From the NCBI GenBank assembly GCA_031769625.1, contig JAUIMM010000535.1, positions 310,001 through 374,000 of the forward strand: a stretch of 64,000 nucleotides of DNA, given 5' to 3'. The translations under genes were made by a program, and so were the position numbers. How positions within the stretch are numbered: position 1 is the first letter of the stretch; each line of letters opens with the position of its first letter. A model generated the notes under the pieces. The model made no database searches and was not told the origin of the DNA. It saw only the letters and a program-made list of their open reading frames with translations. This stretch comes from Taudactylus pleione (Eukaryota; Chordata; Amphibia; Anura; Myobatrachidae). Below, one piece after another: positions 11,165 through 23,589 of the stretch.

Positions 11165-14100
11165 CTACAGATCAAAATCCACATCAACTATTTCATTAAG
11201 CCTCTCGGGTTTTAATGTTCGCATTGAATTGAATTGAATCCAAGATGATTATCTTAGGCACAGTTTTTTCTAACTATCACCCCTCCCCTTATTTTGTTTT
11301 TCCTACTAACTCTATCCCTTTGATCAATAGATAATGTATGTTACCATCATTCTCTTCCACAAGATGTCTTGCCAAAGAATGGTCTAGGCATTTCTTCAGG
11401 ACATTTCTAGGAACCTATCTTTTAGTCAACGTGTGGTGCAACCAATGTATTGCAAACCACACTTACTTTGAAGAAGAGACAGTAAATTATATAGTATGAA
11501 TTGCGGTTTATATATGTTTTAATAGTAAATTTCTCTTTCGTCTTTCATCATGAAAGATATATTAGTTGAGGGCTTATATTCAATAAAGCTGCATTTTATG
11601 CAGTGTGTTGAGCCACATTTGTAATAACCTGAAACTGGAGCTAGCCACTTTTCTTATTTCAGATTCTATATCACTTCATTTTTTAAAAGTGGGTGTTAAA
11701 TAATTACCCACATTTTTTGCTTTCCGAACCATCATTTTAATACCTGTTCCTAGGTCATCTCATAATATAGGGTCAGTATAAAGTATTTTCTGATTATTTT
11801 TTCTATATTTTTTAATACTATTTGATGTTGTACTGTATTAAACCTTGTAATAACATTTTAATGATTGATGTAATTCAGTTCTTTGACTTAGCTTTTTAGT
11901 ACTGTTATGCTGATATGACAGGATAGAATTTCTATCTACAGTGGAAATTTTATTATAAGCTTCATTTAAAAGTAACAAAGAATATTCTTTCTCTTTAGTT
12001 TCAATTAGAAGTGTTGATTGTTTATCAAAATCAGTTTTCCTATAGTACTTTAATTCCTCTATATACTTTTAATTTGTCCTGAGGGGATGTTTTCCAGCCA
12101 ACTTTTATTATGATTACTTTTAAAATGAGTAAAGTTGTTGGCATCTACATCTTTTTGGTATGTGCAGGTAAATATCTCATCATTAATGTTTGAAAGGGTG
12201 ATATCCAGGAAATTAATAGATGTAGCACTATTGGTACTGGTTAATATGAAATGAAAATGATTAAGATTACGATATGAAACAAAAGCCAGAGCTGAACCAG
12301 AATAAACTTTCCAAATGAAAAAGGTCATCTATGTATCTTCCATAGAGGACCAGGTTTGCAGCAAACTCACCTTCCCAAATGAACATCTCCTTTAGTTGAC
12401 CCATGTAGAGGTTGGCAAAGCTCAGTGTAAGCCTGGTCCCCATGGTAGTACCACATATCTGTAAAAAATAACAGTGATTTAATAGAAAATAATTGTGTGC
12501 TAATATCAAAGAAATATGATTGATAATAAATTTATTGAGATCTTTCTGGGAGCTATCTCCTTTTTGTAGATAGTGTCTGACTGCCTATATACCAGTTTCA
12601 TGAGGAATATCAGTATAGAGTGCCTATACTTTACATTTCATAATTAAATAATCTGGTTGCCATTGAACTGAGTTTATGAGTTTCAAACATTGTATTGTGT
12701 CATAAATATGCAAACTGAGAGATGTGGTTGTAAACATGAATCAACAAAAAATGACAAATTAGAAGTGAGAAACCCAACACCTGAAATTATAGGATGCCCA
12801 GGGGATTTAGTGAGGGACTTATGAATTTTCAGAAGATGATACAGTAGTATATGGGAGTGATGGGATGTGATGGTAAAATAAAGAAATAAGTATCTCTGGA
12901 TATCACTTCTTCCTTTAAAGCCTGATCTAATATTACCTTCAGTTCCCTTTGGTATTTTGATGTAGGATCTGTTTCTAAAATAGTCTAAAATGTTTTATCA
13001 TTTAGTTGTTTGTAAGCTACAGCTAAATAATGAAATGTATCTTTAATGACAAGACCACCTCCCTTGTTGACTGGTTTGATAATTAGTGATAGATCTGTTT
13101 GTAATTGTTTGAGAGCATGGCATTCATTTATAGTAAGATTACTATAATGATAACCTGTTTTATTGGGTTGGTCACAGAGGATTCTAAATTCCTCTAAAGT
13201 AGTTTTGTAATAGCTATTAATTTATATATTTTAATATACTGGAAAAAAAATTGATTTGCATTTAAATCTGTATTTAGTATGATCTAGAACATCAAGGTCA
13301 TAATTAAAGTCATGATTGATGTCACAAATTTTGAAATCCTTTCTGTCTGTGGCGGGAGAGATGAAATTTTAATCTAAAAGTTCATTCAATATTACTAATC
13401 CTTCCTGATCATCTGAGTCTAATAAAATGGGTATTTTAATGTCTTATATCTTTTCTCTGTTAAATTTTTTTTACGGCAAAATAATGTTTCCTGCACAAGT
13501 CCCTAACAAATCTATTCAATTCAATAAAAAGTTAAAAGAAATGGGTTAACTAGTAGGAATAAATTTAAGTCCCTTCATAAGTAATTGAACTTGTGTGTCC
13601 ATTTAATATTTAGAGGAAAGGTTATCTATGCCTCTTGGTTTCATACATATTTTAAGTTTTTGTTTAGTTGTATTTCTTCCTCTTCTTGTTCCTCTTTTTC
13701 TCTTACTTTACTCTTTGTCAATGTGCTAAGTCTGGATCTTCCCATATTTCATGATGATTGTGGGGAGAAGATTGGTAATGTTATATGGACAAACCTTCAA
13801 TGCACTCATATTTCAGTGAATTGGGCTCTGGTTGTCTTGATTAACTCTAATTGTATGATTAGACAATAATTGAGAGGAAATTTTTTGTCTATTAAAAGTG
13901 CTCTCATTGTTAGTTTCATGATCTAATTTGTCTCTTATAAACTTCTTATTTTTACTTACAATAATCTCTTGTTCTAATTTAAGAACTCTTTTACTTACTA
14001 GTTCTTCTCTCACTTTGAAGATGGAGTGATCCATAAACTGTTCCAGATGTTTCTATCTAATTTTCTAGTTGTGAGACTAATTTTCCTTTTTGTTCTATCA

Positions 14101-14403
14101 GAATCTTAATTAATTTGCAGAAACAATTGTCAAGTACATTGTACCACTGTTGTAAAAATCTGGAGTCATTCTTAAAATATGAGAGATATGGTTATGTTCT
14201 GAATATTTTTTTAAAGATTCCAGATCCCACCAATTTTTGGTTCCATTTTTTAACAGATCCTCCAGTTTATTCAATTGTTTAAACGTTTGTTGTTTCCTTG
14301 CAACAAGTTTATTAAGTGGATTAGAAATCTCTAAGGTGTTACATATATTATCCAGTATATCACATCTTCTAATTAGCCTATTATGGTAAAACACTAAATC
14401 CAT
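11165..14403 (-). pseudogene. Penelope-like element ORF, decayed, minus strand
   Basis: Read on the minus strand this is one almost collinear PLE protein. The N-terminal region (14403-13813) is rich in charged helices. A PVNKGGGLVIKD-type block follows near 13050-13090. RT blocks TTMGTRLTLSFANLYMG and YGRYIDDLFHLES (12509-12310) retain the catalytic Y-I-D-D. SINFLDITLSNINDE follows near 12200. The GIY-YIG part is at about 11480-11340 (CGLQYIGCTTR). The terminal block LKPERLNEIVD stops at 11165. Many stops and frameshifts split it, so it is long dead. It is the most complete PLE frame in the window by coverage, although more diverged than the 33-39 kb copies. The amino-terminal limit is uncertain. 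Confidence 0.75.
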
Positions 14404-14919
14404 AGGTAATTAAATGTAAGTCTACTAACAGAGAATAAAGAACAATGCAAATATTTTCAATAATAATAATTAATTGTTAGTAACTCTGAAAATCAGCCTT
14501 TTGAAATATGTACAAAAAAAGTTTACACTAAAAAATTTGAAAACCAAGACTGGCGCTAATCAAAGAACAAAAGGGGATGGTGCAGCTGTTAAAAAAATAG
14601 GGCTGTAAACCTACCCCCAAACAATAACCAGAAGAAAAGATTTAAAAATGTGCACCACTCCCTTAATTGATGAAGGTCTCAAATTTTCTTGTAAATAAAT
14701 ATATGTATTACTATACCAGGATAAAAGGGATGCCAAATTGCAGTTTTTTTCAGTATTAAAAGAGACTGTGTGATATGCTAATTTGTACTTTAACAGTAAA
14801 ATAAATCTCCACAATTTTAATTATGTTTTCTGCATCAGATTGAATCATGGTAGGGGTGTCAATAAATTTGGGCAATTAATTTAAGCCTGAACAGATTTCA
14901 TAATGTTTCACTCTGGTGC
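14404..14919. other. AT-rich spacer between PLE and hAT relics
   Basis: No recognised feature. The minus-strand frame at 14611-14814 has no family resemblance and is probably accidental. Confidence 0.4.
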
Positions 14920-16100
14920 ACTGAGCTGACTAACTATTATCACCGGTGTCTCTCATGGAACAGGTCAGAGTGTTCATGGAAACAGCATTTGTGTCATGTG
15001 CCACTTGAGTTGAAAACTTGCTCACCAGAAACTCTTTGCATCTCTTAATATCTGTGTCAGTAAGAAAGAAAGACATTACATACAGCTTAAACCTAGGATC
15101 AATATGGTTGCAAAAATGTACTAATCCAAATGCAAAATGTTGCAAACCCTTTGATCCTGGTGAAGCAAAAAGAGAACTAGATCTACAAGTCCATAATACT
15201 TAGTTAAATCAATTAATGGTATTGTGTCTTAGATGCTGCTGCTGCTGAAGGCGATACAACCTTCGAGTGGGCAGTCACAGTCATGTAATCTTTAGTTTGA
15301 CCAGTATTACTTGTCCACACATCTGTAATTAGGTAGATAGTTGGAACAATTTCATTAAATTTTCTAAGCCAAGACTAACTGTCTTTTAAAGTCCTAGTAC
15401 AGGTGAGGAATTACTGTTTTAGTAAAATGGAATGAAGATGGAACTTGGTAGCGGGGACACAGGACTTCAACAAATTGTTTAAAACTGGATGCATTGATAG
15501 CGGATATTGGATACAAATCTAATGCTAACATAGCTGTCATGGCTTCAGTGATCAGGATAGCAGATGTCAAACTTGGTTCCTCTTGCAAATTCTTATTTCA
15601 CAGTCAGTTGTTGTTTGAAACTACAGTACTAGTCTTCTTGATCCCCTTCTATAATGAAGATTGCACCCCCAGCAGCAGCAGCCCTAACATTCAAGGATTC
15701 TTTTTGGGAATCATGGATAGAGTACAAGTTAGTTTGCCTTTGCAAATTAGATTCAGGATGACTACCTTGATAATTAACAAGATGGTTGATGATTAAAGTG
15801 TTAGCAGTTGAGATTGTATCTGTTCATGCTTCTGGTAGATAATGTTGGACGGCTTGTTATTATATTACAGGGTTTTTTTAATTTTTGAGAAATAATTTGC
15901 ATGAACTCTCTGAAAATTATGTAAGATGGTCCAAATACCTTGACAAATATTGCAAAGATTAAGAAAATTATACCACACAGAAGAGGTGGCTTCTTTGGTC
16001 TTTTATCCAGGCATGACAATATCTTCTTTTTACCACTGGCAAGAACTACTGCCACCAGCAGCTAACTTACTTTAAGACAAACAATATCCTATTCCTTAAT
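14920..16100 (-). pseudogene. Decayed hAT transposase of the same family as 47218-50331
   Basis: Minus-strand pieces align in order with the intact transposase. Near 16020-15890 are remnants of the BED finger (CNICQG, then FQRVH). At 15588-15394 ITEAMTAMLALDLYPISAI corresponds to ITEALTAMLVLDVRPVSAI of the intact protein. Near 15330-15270 DVWTSNTGQTKDYMTVTAH covers the first catalytic aspartate. At 15100-14990 DPRFKLYVMSFF precedes the C-terminal region. The residues matching about 545-810 of the intact protein are missing between 15200 and 15145, and the dimerisation domain is absent. Stops occur throughout. It is an old, internally deleted copy; no terminal repeats were found. Confidence 0.78.
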
Positions 16101-16666
16101 ATTAGAACTTATTCTTGTCCAATATTTTCATCATCAACATCCTCAATAGTGCCATATACCCAAATACCCCCTCATCCTGCTGCAGTAACACAGTAGCATC
16201 CTAAATATCTATGTAATATACTTTTACTAATACCATTCATCATATTTGCAAAAGGTTTAGAAATGGTGGAAGGAGGCTTCTCTATGACTACAGTGTCAGA
16301 GTTGTAAGACTCACACAGCAGTCATGGACACATTTTGACTCTCCCCAGGGATCTATGATGTTTGTGAACACACATTTTGTTTTGCAACCTTAATGTCCTT
16401 TTTGTGCACTGATTTGACTGTTTTAAAGGTGACACATCTAGAGCAAGAATATGTTGCTTGCAATGTTATTATAGAATTTGTCTGTGTTTGGCCCAAGCTT
16501 CAAAATATACATTATAGTGCATGAAATAACAGTAGCAGGAATAGCAGAGGTGATGTTTCATTTCTTATTGTGACATACGGTTTAGATTTGAGCTTCCCTT
16601 TATACCTTCTTTCCCTTTGACCTCCTTTATTAGATGTTGAAGAAATATTATGACTACCAACACTAT
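16101..16666. other. Possible upstream part of the hAT relic
   Basis: A weak minus-strand resemblance to the N-terminal region of the hAT transposase can be imagined around 16250-16400, but not well enough to call. Otherwise nothing is recognised. Confidence 0.25.
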
Positions 16667-17088
16667 GGGGTATATTTACTAAAGCTTCTATAACAGTCAA
16701 GTGGTGATGTTGCCAATAACAACCAATCATATTTTAGCTATCATTTCTCTAGTGCATTCTAGAAAATGATACACAGGGCCAAATGTAATAGGGTGAGAGT
16801 TTAGAAAATGTGAGAGTTTGGCAGTAAGCTCTTACATTGGTGGAGTTTTGTCTTCAAAATGGGAAAACATCTGGATGAGAGTTTAAATCGTGAGAGTTCT
16901 AAAAACATGCGAGTTTGCATGTTCTTGGACTCTATTACATAGGTCGAGTTTAAAAGGTGTGAGAGTTTACTGCTAAACTCTCACATATTCTAAGCACTCA
17001 CCCTATTACATTTGGCCCACAGAATCTGATTGGTCACTATGGAAAACATCACCACTGCCTGTTTTAGAAGCTTTAGTAAATATACCCC
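16667..17088. mobile_element. MITE with 23-bp terminal inverted repeats (outer of a nested pair)
   Basis: Ends GGGGTATATTTACTAAAGC (16667 onward) and its complement (to 17088) match perfectly over 23 bp. The flanking base triplets are TAT on both sides. The interior contains the AACCAATCAT / TCTGATTGGT words seen in other MITEs here. A second MITE (16777-17017) is inserted in it, so the original length was about 175 bp. Confidence 0.85.
16777..17017. mobile_element. MITE inserted in the outer MITE
   Basis: This 241-bp palindromic element has perfect 21-bp terminal inverted repeats beginning GGCCAAATGTAATAGGG. It is flanked by the 5-bp duplication CACAG at 16772-16776 and 17018-17022. It is rich in GAGAGTTT words in inverted arrangement. 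The superfamily is not assigned. Confidence 0.88.
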
Positions 17089-17604
17089 TATTACTGGATT
17101 GCTCCTACTTTTCTTTTGACTGATTCATGATTGTTTTTATTTTTTACACCTGGACAGGAGTAAATCATCTGTGGTTGAACTTACTGCCACCACATTAAGT
17201 GAATGTACATTGAGATAGAGAAAGGAGGAAGTGTTGCATTTACCATGCAATTTATTAAAAATTGCAATTTTTATTTTACGCTAGCAACATTTTTTTTTTT
17301 CCATTTATGATTTTTGGTGTGACATGACAGTACCCCTTAAGTACAGTAATATATGCTGTGTCTAAAAACACACTATACAAACATTTAAATTTTTTTATAC
17401 ACACCAGCATAAGAAAATTAATTATTTGCAATAACTACTTTGGGGTAAAGATAATGAGGATACCATTGCACAAAGTAAGAACAGTAGTATATGCTGTGTC
17501 TTAAAACACATACCTTTTGAAAAATACTATTTAAATTGGATTAGAAAAGACTGCTGAATTTTTTTTAGACAACAAAGAAAAAAATTTTCATAACAGGAAA
17601 ATAT
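17089..17604. other. AT-rich spacer, nothing recognised
   Basis: Contains poly-T runs and a pair of loosely repeated segments (TATATGCTGTGTCT at about 17350 and 17489). No gene. Confidence 0.4.
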
Positions 17605-19116
17605 GGGCCTGATTCAGACCCGTTCGCTATCTGCATACGCTCGCTAGATGAGTATGCAAATTTTTCTAAGTGATGCCACGGGAAGTGATCGCTTAAATGT
17701 TCATTTAAAGCAAATGCCTCATCGGCTAAAACATACATAATTCATGTGATGTTTGCACTGGGATGCAGGTGGTAACTGTAGCTGGCCTGATATCATTTGT
17801 TGGTAAAAAAACGTGTCTTTGAAAGAACCACCATCCGAGGCCCATCATTATTTGCTAACATTCACATCCAAAAATTCGTAATTGGCATTTACAATGGCCA
17901 TCATTATAATAAGTAAATATCCCTTGTAGTTATAATATAGGGAACCACTGTGCGCCGGTTGTATAATGCGCATGTTTCCCATCAATTGCCCCTCCACAAT
18001 TTGGGAAATTCCATCTACCCTTGAAATCTTCAGCCACAATTTTCCATTCTTCTATGGAAGATGGAAACTAAAAAAAAGGGAAATTAAGTAAATACACAAA
18101 TAAGGCATTTATATTTTAATTTTATAACACATCACCATACAAAAATGTATACTTTTAATGACCATATCTCGGACACTTTAGCATACCAAAATGAATAAAC
18201 GTCGGGGTGGGGGGACTACTATACCCGATTTTTTGTACTGCAAAGAAAAAACACTTTTAAAGTGATTACAATCATGCATGTATGTTTAAAACATAGGGAC
18301 ACTTGTAGCTTAACAGACTGCAGGGCTGTGCAGGGGGGTAGGTACAACATTTCTCATAGCGACAGTAAGCAACAGGGCTATGCTGCCTATTGGAAATCAC
18401 AATGAAGGGCGTAGAGTGGGGTATCCACTTGATTCTGGATTATGAACAAGCAAGCAAAAGGCAAATAAATGGGATTACAGTCCTATACATGGATGTTTAA
18501 AACACAGGGACACATGTAGCTTAACAGACTGCAGGGCCATGCAGGGGGGTGGGTATTGCAACATCTCTCATAGGGACAGTAAACAACAGGGTGCAGCTGC
18601 CTATTAGAAATCACAATGAAGGGGGGTGGCGGCATATATAGGGACAGCTGCAAAAAGGCACTTAAAGGGCCTACAGTGGGACACGGCTGGGTATAAATGT
18701 AAGTGTCAGTAAAATTTTGAATTGGATCGTCTTGTTGCAAGGTACCTCAATGTAGTGATGAGCCTCTCCTCCGTCGGTATGGCTCTCCACAACTTCGTGT
18801 CCTGCCTATGGATGAGGGGTGTCACCAGACTCAACAACTCCCTGAAGGTGACATCATCCATATGCATAAAATTGCGGAAATCATCCGGGTTGCTATCTCG
18901 GATTTCGTGAAGAAGTGGCATATGAAAGAGGGAATCCCTCTGAAGCAGCCACTCCTTCATCCAGCACATATTTATTCTTCTTCTCCTCTTTGTGGACCTC
19001 TCCCAAACAGACAACAGCACAGCTTCTGCATATGCTGTCATGACACGATGACGGTAGCGATCCATGATGAGCAGCGAGAGTAAACGCAGTTTGTTTAATG
19101 GCACGCCAAAAAACAA
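17605..19116 (-). pseudogene. PIF/Harbinger transposase, two exons, broken
   Basis: Exon 1 (19116-about 18710) gives a Harbinger N-terminal region: RRRRINMCWMKEWLLQRDSL, DDFRNFMHMDDVTFRELL and ERLITTLRYLATRRS. Exon 2 begins at 18067 just after a pyrimidine tract and AG (18069-18068), and reads FPSSIEEWKIVAEDFKGRWNF and then PNCGGAIDGKH, the block with the first catalytic aspartate. A one-base shift near 17960 moves the frame to SGSLYYNYKGYLLIIMMAIVNANYEFLDV. A stop near 17848 precedes a DGG block, and an ADEAF-like remnant (near 17735-17700) follows. The last part is cut by sequence resembling a MITE end at 17605-17630. No clean donor was found. The 640-bp intron holds a duplicated segment. 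The gene is dead. Confidence 0.82.
18268..18636. repeat. Direct duplication inside the Harbinger intron
   Basis: Two units of about 154 bp (18268-18421 and 18482-18636) share GTAGCTTAACAGACTGCAGG, CAGGGGGGT and AATCACAATGAAGGG words, with a 214-bp offset. They lie entirely between the two transposase exons. Confidence 0.8.
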
Positions 19117-19349
19117 ACCAAAATCAATTTATCTTGGCAACGATGCTCAGCTAGGTATAAACCACACTGAACTAGCCACAAAGAATAAATCCTGGGTTTT
19201 AAATAGGTCATCAGCAATTTGCTATCCTCATGAGAGCACCACCCGTCCCTTTAAAAAAAAACAATCAAGGATACACCTTCATTAATGAATATTCACTCCA
19301 TTTTATTAAAACTTTCCACTCCCTTGTCTCTTCACTGACAATCCCTGGT

Positions 19350-19483
19350 TGTTTGTCTTTAAAGATATTGTTCACAAAAGTTTCATGTTTGTGAAATATT
19401 TTTTGCAGAAAAGACTTTTTGTTGGCAGGAAAAGTCTTTGGTCTTTCACAAAAAATATCTTCTAATGGATAGGCCCCTTTAGT
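19350..19483. mobile_element. Partial MITE end related to 19682-19982
   Basis: The segment ends GGATAGGCCCCT at 19473-19484, identical to the right terminal repeat of the next MITE, and is followed by TTA. Its interior is self-complementary (AAAGATATTG...AATATCTTC; AAAAGTCTTTGG). The left end was not found, so the copy is partial. Confidence 0.5.
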
Positions 19484-19681
19484 TGGACAGACAGGTTGGA
19501 CGGTTGGTCAATTGGATGGTTGGAGGAAAGTTGTTCTGAAGCATGGCCTGCTTAAGAAGTTTTGAATACTCTGCAAACCTAATTGGTTGAGACAATTAAC
19601 TAAAATCCTAGTTTTTCTATCTTGGTTTGCAAACTATTAAAAACCTTAAAATATCACTTTAGATCAGAGCCACATAAGTAA

Positions 19682-19982
19682 AGGGGCCTATCCGGCGTTC
19701 AGACCTTCAGGTTGTCGAGGTGTAGTGCCCGCACTTAACGGCGCTCACTGAAGGTCATTCAGTGCAGAAGTCCGATCTCCTATCTCTGAACATGCCAAAC
19801 CTGACGAGCGTCGTCAGGTTGACGGGCATGTTCAGAAGGTAGTTTGGGTCAGTAAGGACCCAACGTGCACACACATCGCTGGTTCTTGCTGGCTATCCAT
19901 TAAACGACTTTGTGAACAATGTGTCCAAAACCTCCTTGTTTAGGTCAGATTGTTCACAAAGTCGTGTAAGGGATAGGCCCCT
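19682..19982. mobile_element. Harbinger-type MITE, 301 bp
   Basis: The terminal inverted repeats AGGGGCCTATCC (19682-19693) and GGATAGGCCCCT (19971-19982) are perfect. TAA flanks the element on both sides (19679-19681 and 19983-19985), the 3-bp TWA duplication typical of PIF/Harbinger. It carries no coding sequence. A broken Harbinger transposase lies 600 bp upstream, but relatedness between the two is not shown. Confidence 0.88.
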
Positions 19983-19989
19983 TAAGAAT

Positions 19990-21250
19990 TCCAAAATACT
20001 TCTGTCTTTCAGAATATGCAACATTAATTTTAACTATCCTATAAAAAAAGGAGGTGAATATTTAGGGTTTATATAATAAGTGTCCGGTTATAAAACCCGC
20101 CATTTCTTATTGTGCTTATGCACGATATTCAAAAGGGCAATGATTTTACTAGCAAAACATGGCTAGTAAGCATTGCCCTTTGAAATTTCAGGCAAAAACT
20201 AGATCAGAAGCCCCAGATCTTAGAAACCGACGCATAATAAATAAATGCCTTAGTATCAACTTTTCTCCTGTTAATTTATACAGTACCACAATGCTGAATT
20301 CTCTTCTTTCTTCAATGTCTATATGAAATTAGCCATTTATTTTTCATAACATTAATTATCCATAATGTCACAAGACAATTAAGTTTCAGTGCATCAAAAG
20401 CATGAGAAAGGGTTAAAACTTATGTTATTTGAAAAGCATAAAAGTAAGTAATACTAGTCTTAATAAAATGAAAACCACCACTACAAAATATAATGTAATA
20501 TGAATAAAACTCCTCTGTAAGGTATTTTATTCAGTGTGAATTGTTGCTGAATTTATAGGTTGTACAAATAAAAAGGATTTTTACTCCATTCTGGTTTAGT
20601 TTTTAGCTTCTGTAGAGACAACAGCTCTATGCTGGGAAAAATTCTCTGTGGAAATAGTTCTCTTAATGTATTCATGAGTAATGTTACCTACACATATCTT
20701 ACATATCTTCCTTTGTGCAATGATGTTAATGCCTGGTTTCTAATATAAATAGCACAATATCTCAGGATCTGAGAGATATAAAGAAAAATAATCTCAGTTC
20801 CAGTGTATCAGCATATCATGATTATATAAACACTAATTGCATCCATATTCCTTAGTTTTAAGAGGAAGTTATACAGAATGATGAAGATGTTCAGGGCTGT
20901 GTTGGCCCAATTAATGTTCCTGAGGCAACTGATGTCGTGACCTCTGTTTTGTTTGAACTGAATAATGTAACAACCTTAGTATGCAATATTTCATCACATA
21001 GACCAAATAAACAGTGGTCCCATGTTTACATTAACATAGATGCAAGTATACAGCTTGTCTTCATTTCAGAAGTGCTTTCTGTGCAAAATAGTCAAATGTA
21101 AACATGTGATAGAATCATGTTGAAGCACAGAAAGTTTAAGGTGATAGGTGTCTACTGATATCAATGTGAAAGGAGTCCCAGCAGATATATACATAACACA
21201 TTAACATATATTATGTTGTTTTTAAGTTTGACTATTTGACATCACAGGCC
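19990..21250. other. Non-coding stretch with a hairpin
   Basis: At 20131-20182 AAAGGGCAATG...CATTGCCCTTT form a hairpin with TACTAGC/GCTAGTA inner arms, probably the centre of a short MITE. The rest is AT-rich and shows nothing. Confidence 0.5.
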
Positions 21251-21254
21251 TAGA

Positions 21255-22400
21255 TTTAGGGGTCTATTTATTAAAACCCCATGGTAACATTCATTACGTA
21301 TCCCGATACTGTTTATCCAGTGCAATTTCAAGGTAAGCCAATGCAAAAACCACTGCTCTTCAACAAGTTCTTTTTCCTAGCTACAGGCAGCTTGCAAAGT
21401 GTTACAGTAGTAGCAGCTCACATATTATTTTGTTCCAGCAGGGATCAATCCCATTGGCGAGAATACTGAACACCATCTCAGGATGGTGTTTGTTGGCAGC
21501 AAAAAGTTATACATTTAGCTGTTAAATTGTCTCAAGTCACTGTCAGCATAGAAGTCTATCGGAGAGACGGTAAGCTGCGGTTCGGGTGGTACCACAGAAA
21601 GAAGCTGAGATAAGCCATATCTCCAGCAATACTGCAGAAGAAAAGGATTTTCTCACTTGCATAAGTGGATCCATTATTTCATACTGTAGTTTGCTAAATG
21701 TCATTTCTTTTTCCAAACCTATATTTTATTATACTGTAATATCAGTTATGGGATTTTCCTATAGCAATGCTGCATCTATGAAGTCTAGAACATTGCTCTG
21801 CTCTACAGAACATGAAAGAACTAGAATTTCAAATATGGCATTATTGTGCAAGCTCTGGTCAAATGCTCATGCCTAGAAGAGCAGAACAATGTACCTCAAC
21901 AGTCAGGATTGGCATCACCATACCCAACCCTACATTTTAGAAGTTGCATATTAAAACCTAGCACAACTGGAGCTGATCTTTGTGAACTGTAAAGATCTAA
22001 TACCTCTCCACATATTCAATGTGGAGAAACAATTCCAAATCCTACAACATTAGTGGAAGTTTCAGTTGTGCATCTTCAAGTGTGTTAAACATATAAATGC
22101 CCAGATTGTTCAAATACAGGTCCATAGGTTATGCAGGTCAATTAAAATCCTAAAGGGCAATGTCCTAACTGAGAGTAAATGAAAGTGTGGATATTTAAAC
22201 TCATGGAAATATATAACACACGCCAAGTGGGAATCAATCTAGGTCTGGCATTCATAGCAAATCCTGAAAAGTAATAACTACACCATGTATGGTTGGTTAT
22301 AATTGTAAATATCTGCAAGAGTTTACCACCTAGCCAAACAGCAGACAGGGGAATTGTGTTGCTATGGGGGCAGAAGTGAGAGGAATCTATCAATGCCTCA
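21255..22400. other. Non-coding stretch, possible MITE start
   Basis: GGGGTCTATTTATTAAAA at about 21259 resembles MITE ends elsewhere in this window, and a short hairpin AACACCATC/GATGGTGTT lies at about 21470-21492. A matching right end was not found. The 96-codon frame at 21586-21876 has no family resemblance. Confidence 0.35.
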
Positions 22401-22404
22401 TTTA

Positions 22405-22818
22405 CTATTTGATACCATTAGTATGCATTCGGCATCCCGGCAGTCTGGATGCCGACACTCCTATTACCGGCAACAAAATCCCAACGCCGGTCAGAAGCGC
22501 GGCACCATCATCCCGACTGCCAGAATAGAAAAGGTAGATATCAGGGTGTTAGGGGGAGTTAGGTTTAGGGTGCAAGGTAAGGGTTAGGCACTAGGGGGAG
22601 GGTTAAGGTTAGGCACTAAGGAGGTAGGGTTAAGGTTAGGCATCGGGGAGGAGAAGGTTAGGTCTAGGCACCAAAGAAGGGAGGGTAAGGTTTGGGGTAG
22701 GTAGAGGGGAAGTATTAGCATACCGACCAACAAGTGTCGGTATGTTAACACTTTCCAGATGCTGGCATCAGGATTTTAACAGCTGGGATCCTGAGTGCCG
22801 GTATCTCATACCGATTCC
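22405..22818. mobile_element. Repeat element carrying telomere-like (TTAGG-rich) units, copy 1
   Basis: The core at about 22545-22705 consists of units such as GGGTTAAGGTTAGGCAC and AGGGTAAGG. The borders contain self-complementary GGCATCCCGGCA / GTGCCGGTATC words, and the right end is CATACCGATTCC at 22818. The same right end closes the element at 57466-58020, which defines a family. A duplication or exact left end is not established. Confidence 0.65.
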
Positions 22819-23116
22819 ATCACATCTATACATTTTTTTTGTATTCTCCTTTTTTTCCTCCTTTTTCCTTTTGCATTTTATATGCTGAATATTCAACAGT
22901 GCAAAAACAATGGATGCAGGGTACAAGTAAATTAAAATATTGTTTATGTTATTAAACTTTGAGTATTACTCCACACCCACCACTCCATAGAGTTGCTATC
23001 AGCATGAGATTGTTTTTATTTTAGGAGGGTCTGCATTTTTTTGAGGGCCAGGATCCCCTAGGGAATAAAGCCCTGTGCTTAACAACCTAGGACTTAGTCG
23101 GAGGGCCCCACACTGT

Positions 23117-23589
23117 GGGCCTGATTCAGAGATGCTTGCAAAGGCAATATTCATGCAAATGGTCAATATTTAAGTAGCTAAAAAGTCACATAGGGCATGC
23201 ATCCCACAGTGTGTAGTACAGTAGTGATTGAGATGCAAATCTATTGAAAATGTATTGGGCATTCCTCAGCAGTGACATGGAGATGCACTTTCTGATGGGC
23301 ATGTTATTGGAGTGTATCAGATGCTTACATCTTACATTGCAAGCCATACTCTGGTGGAGAACCTGTACCTTGCATGGACCAAGTGCTAGTTTTGATAGTT
23401 CATCGAATTGTAGTATCTAAAAACACACTAAGTGGGATGCTTGTGTCTAAAGATGCACAACGTGTTCCAGTCAGACACATAAGTGTACACAATTGGAAGG
23501 GCTTCTACTAGCATTATCATAAGTTCACAGACACTGCTATAGCAAAATATGCTAAACCAGTCACAGCAATATATGATGGAATCAGCCCC
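23117..23589. mobile_element. MITE, 473 bp
   Basis: The left end GGGCCTGATTCAGAGATGC and the complement of the right end (GGGGCTGATTCCATC) are imperfect inverted repeats. TGT flanks both sides (23114-23116 and 23590-23592). The GGGCCTGATTCAG end recurs at 17605 and 38481. Confidence 0.7.

Noticed and set aside
12059..12328. Separate small gene within PLE at 11-14 kb
   Set aside because: It is the RT continuation of the decayed PLE in a shifted frame.
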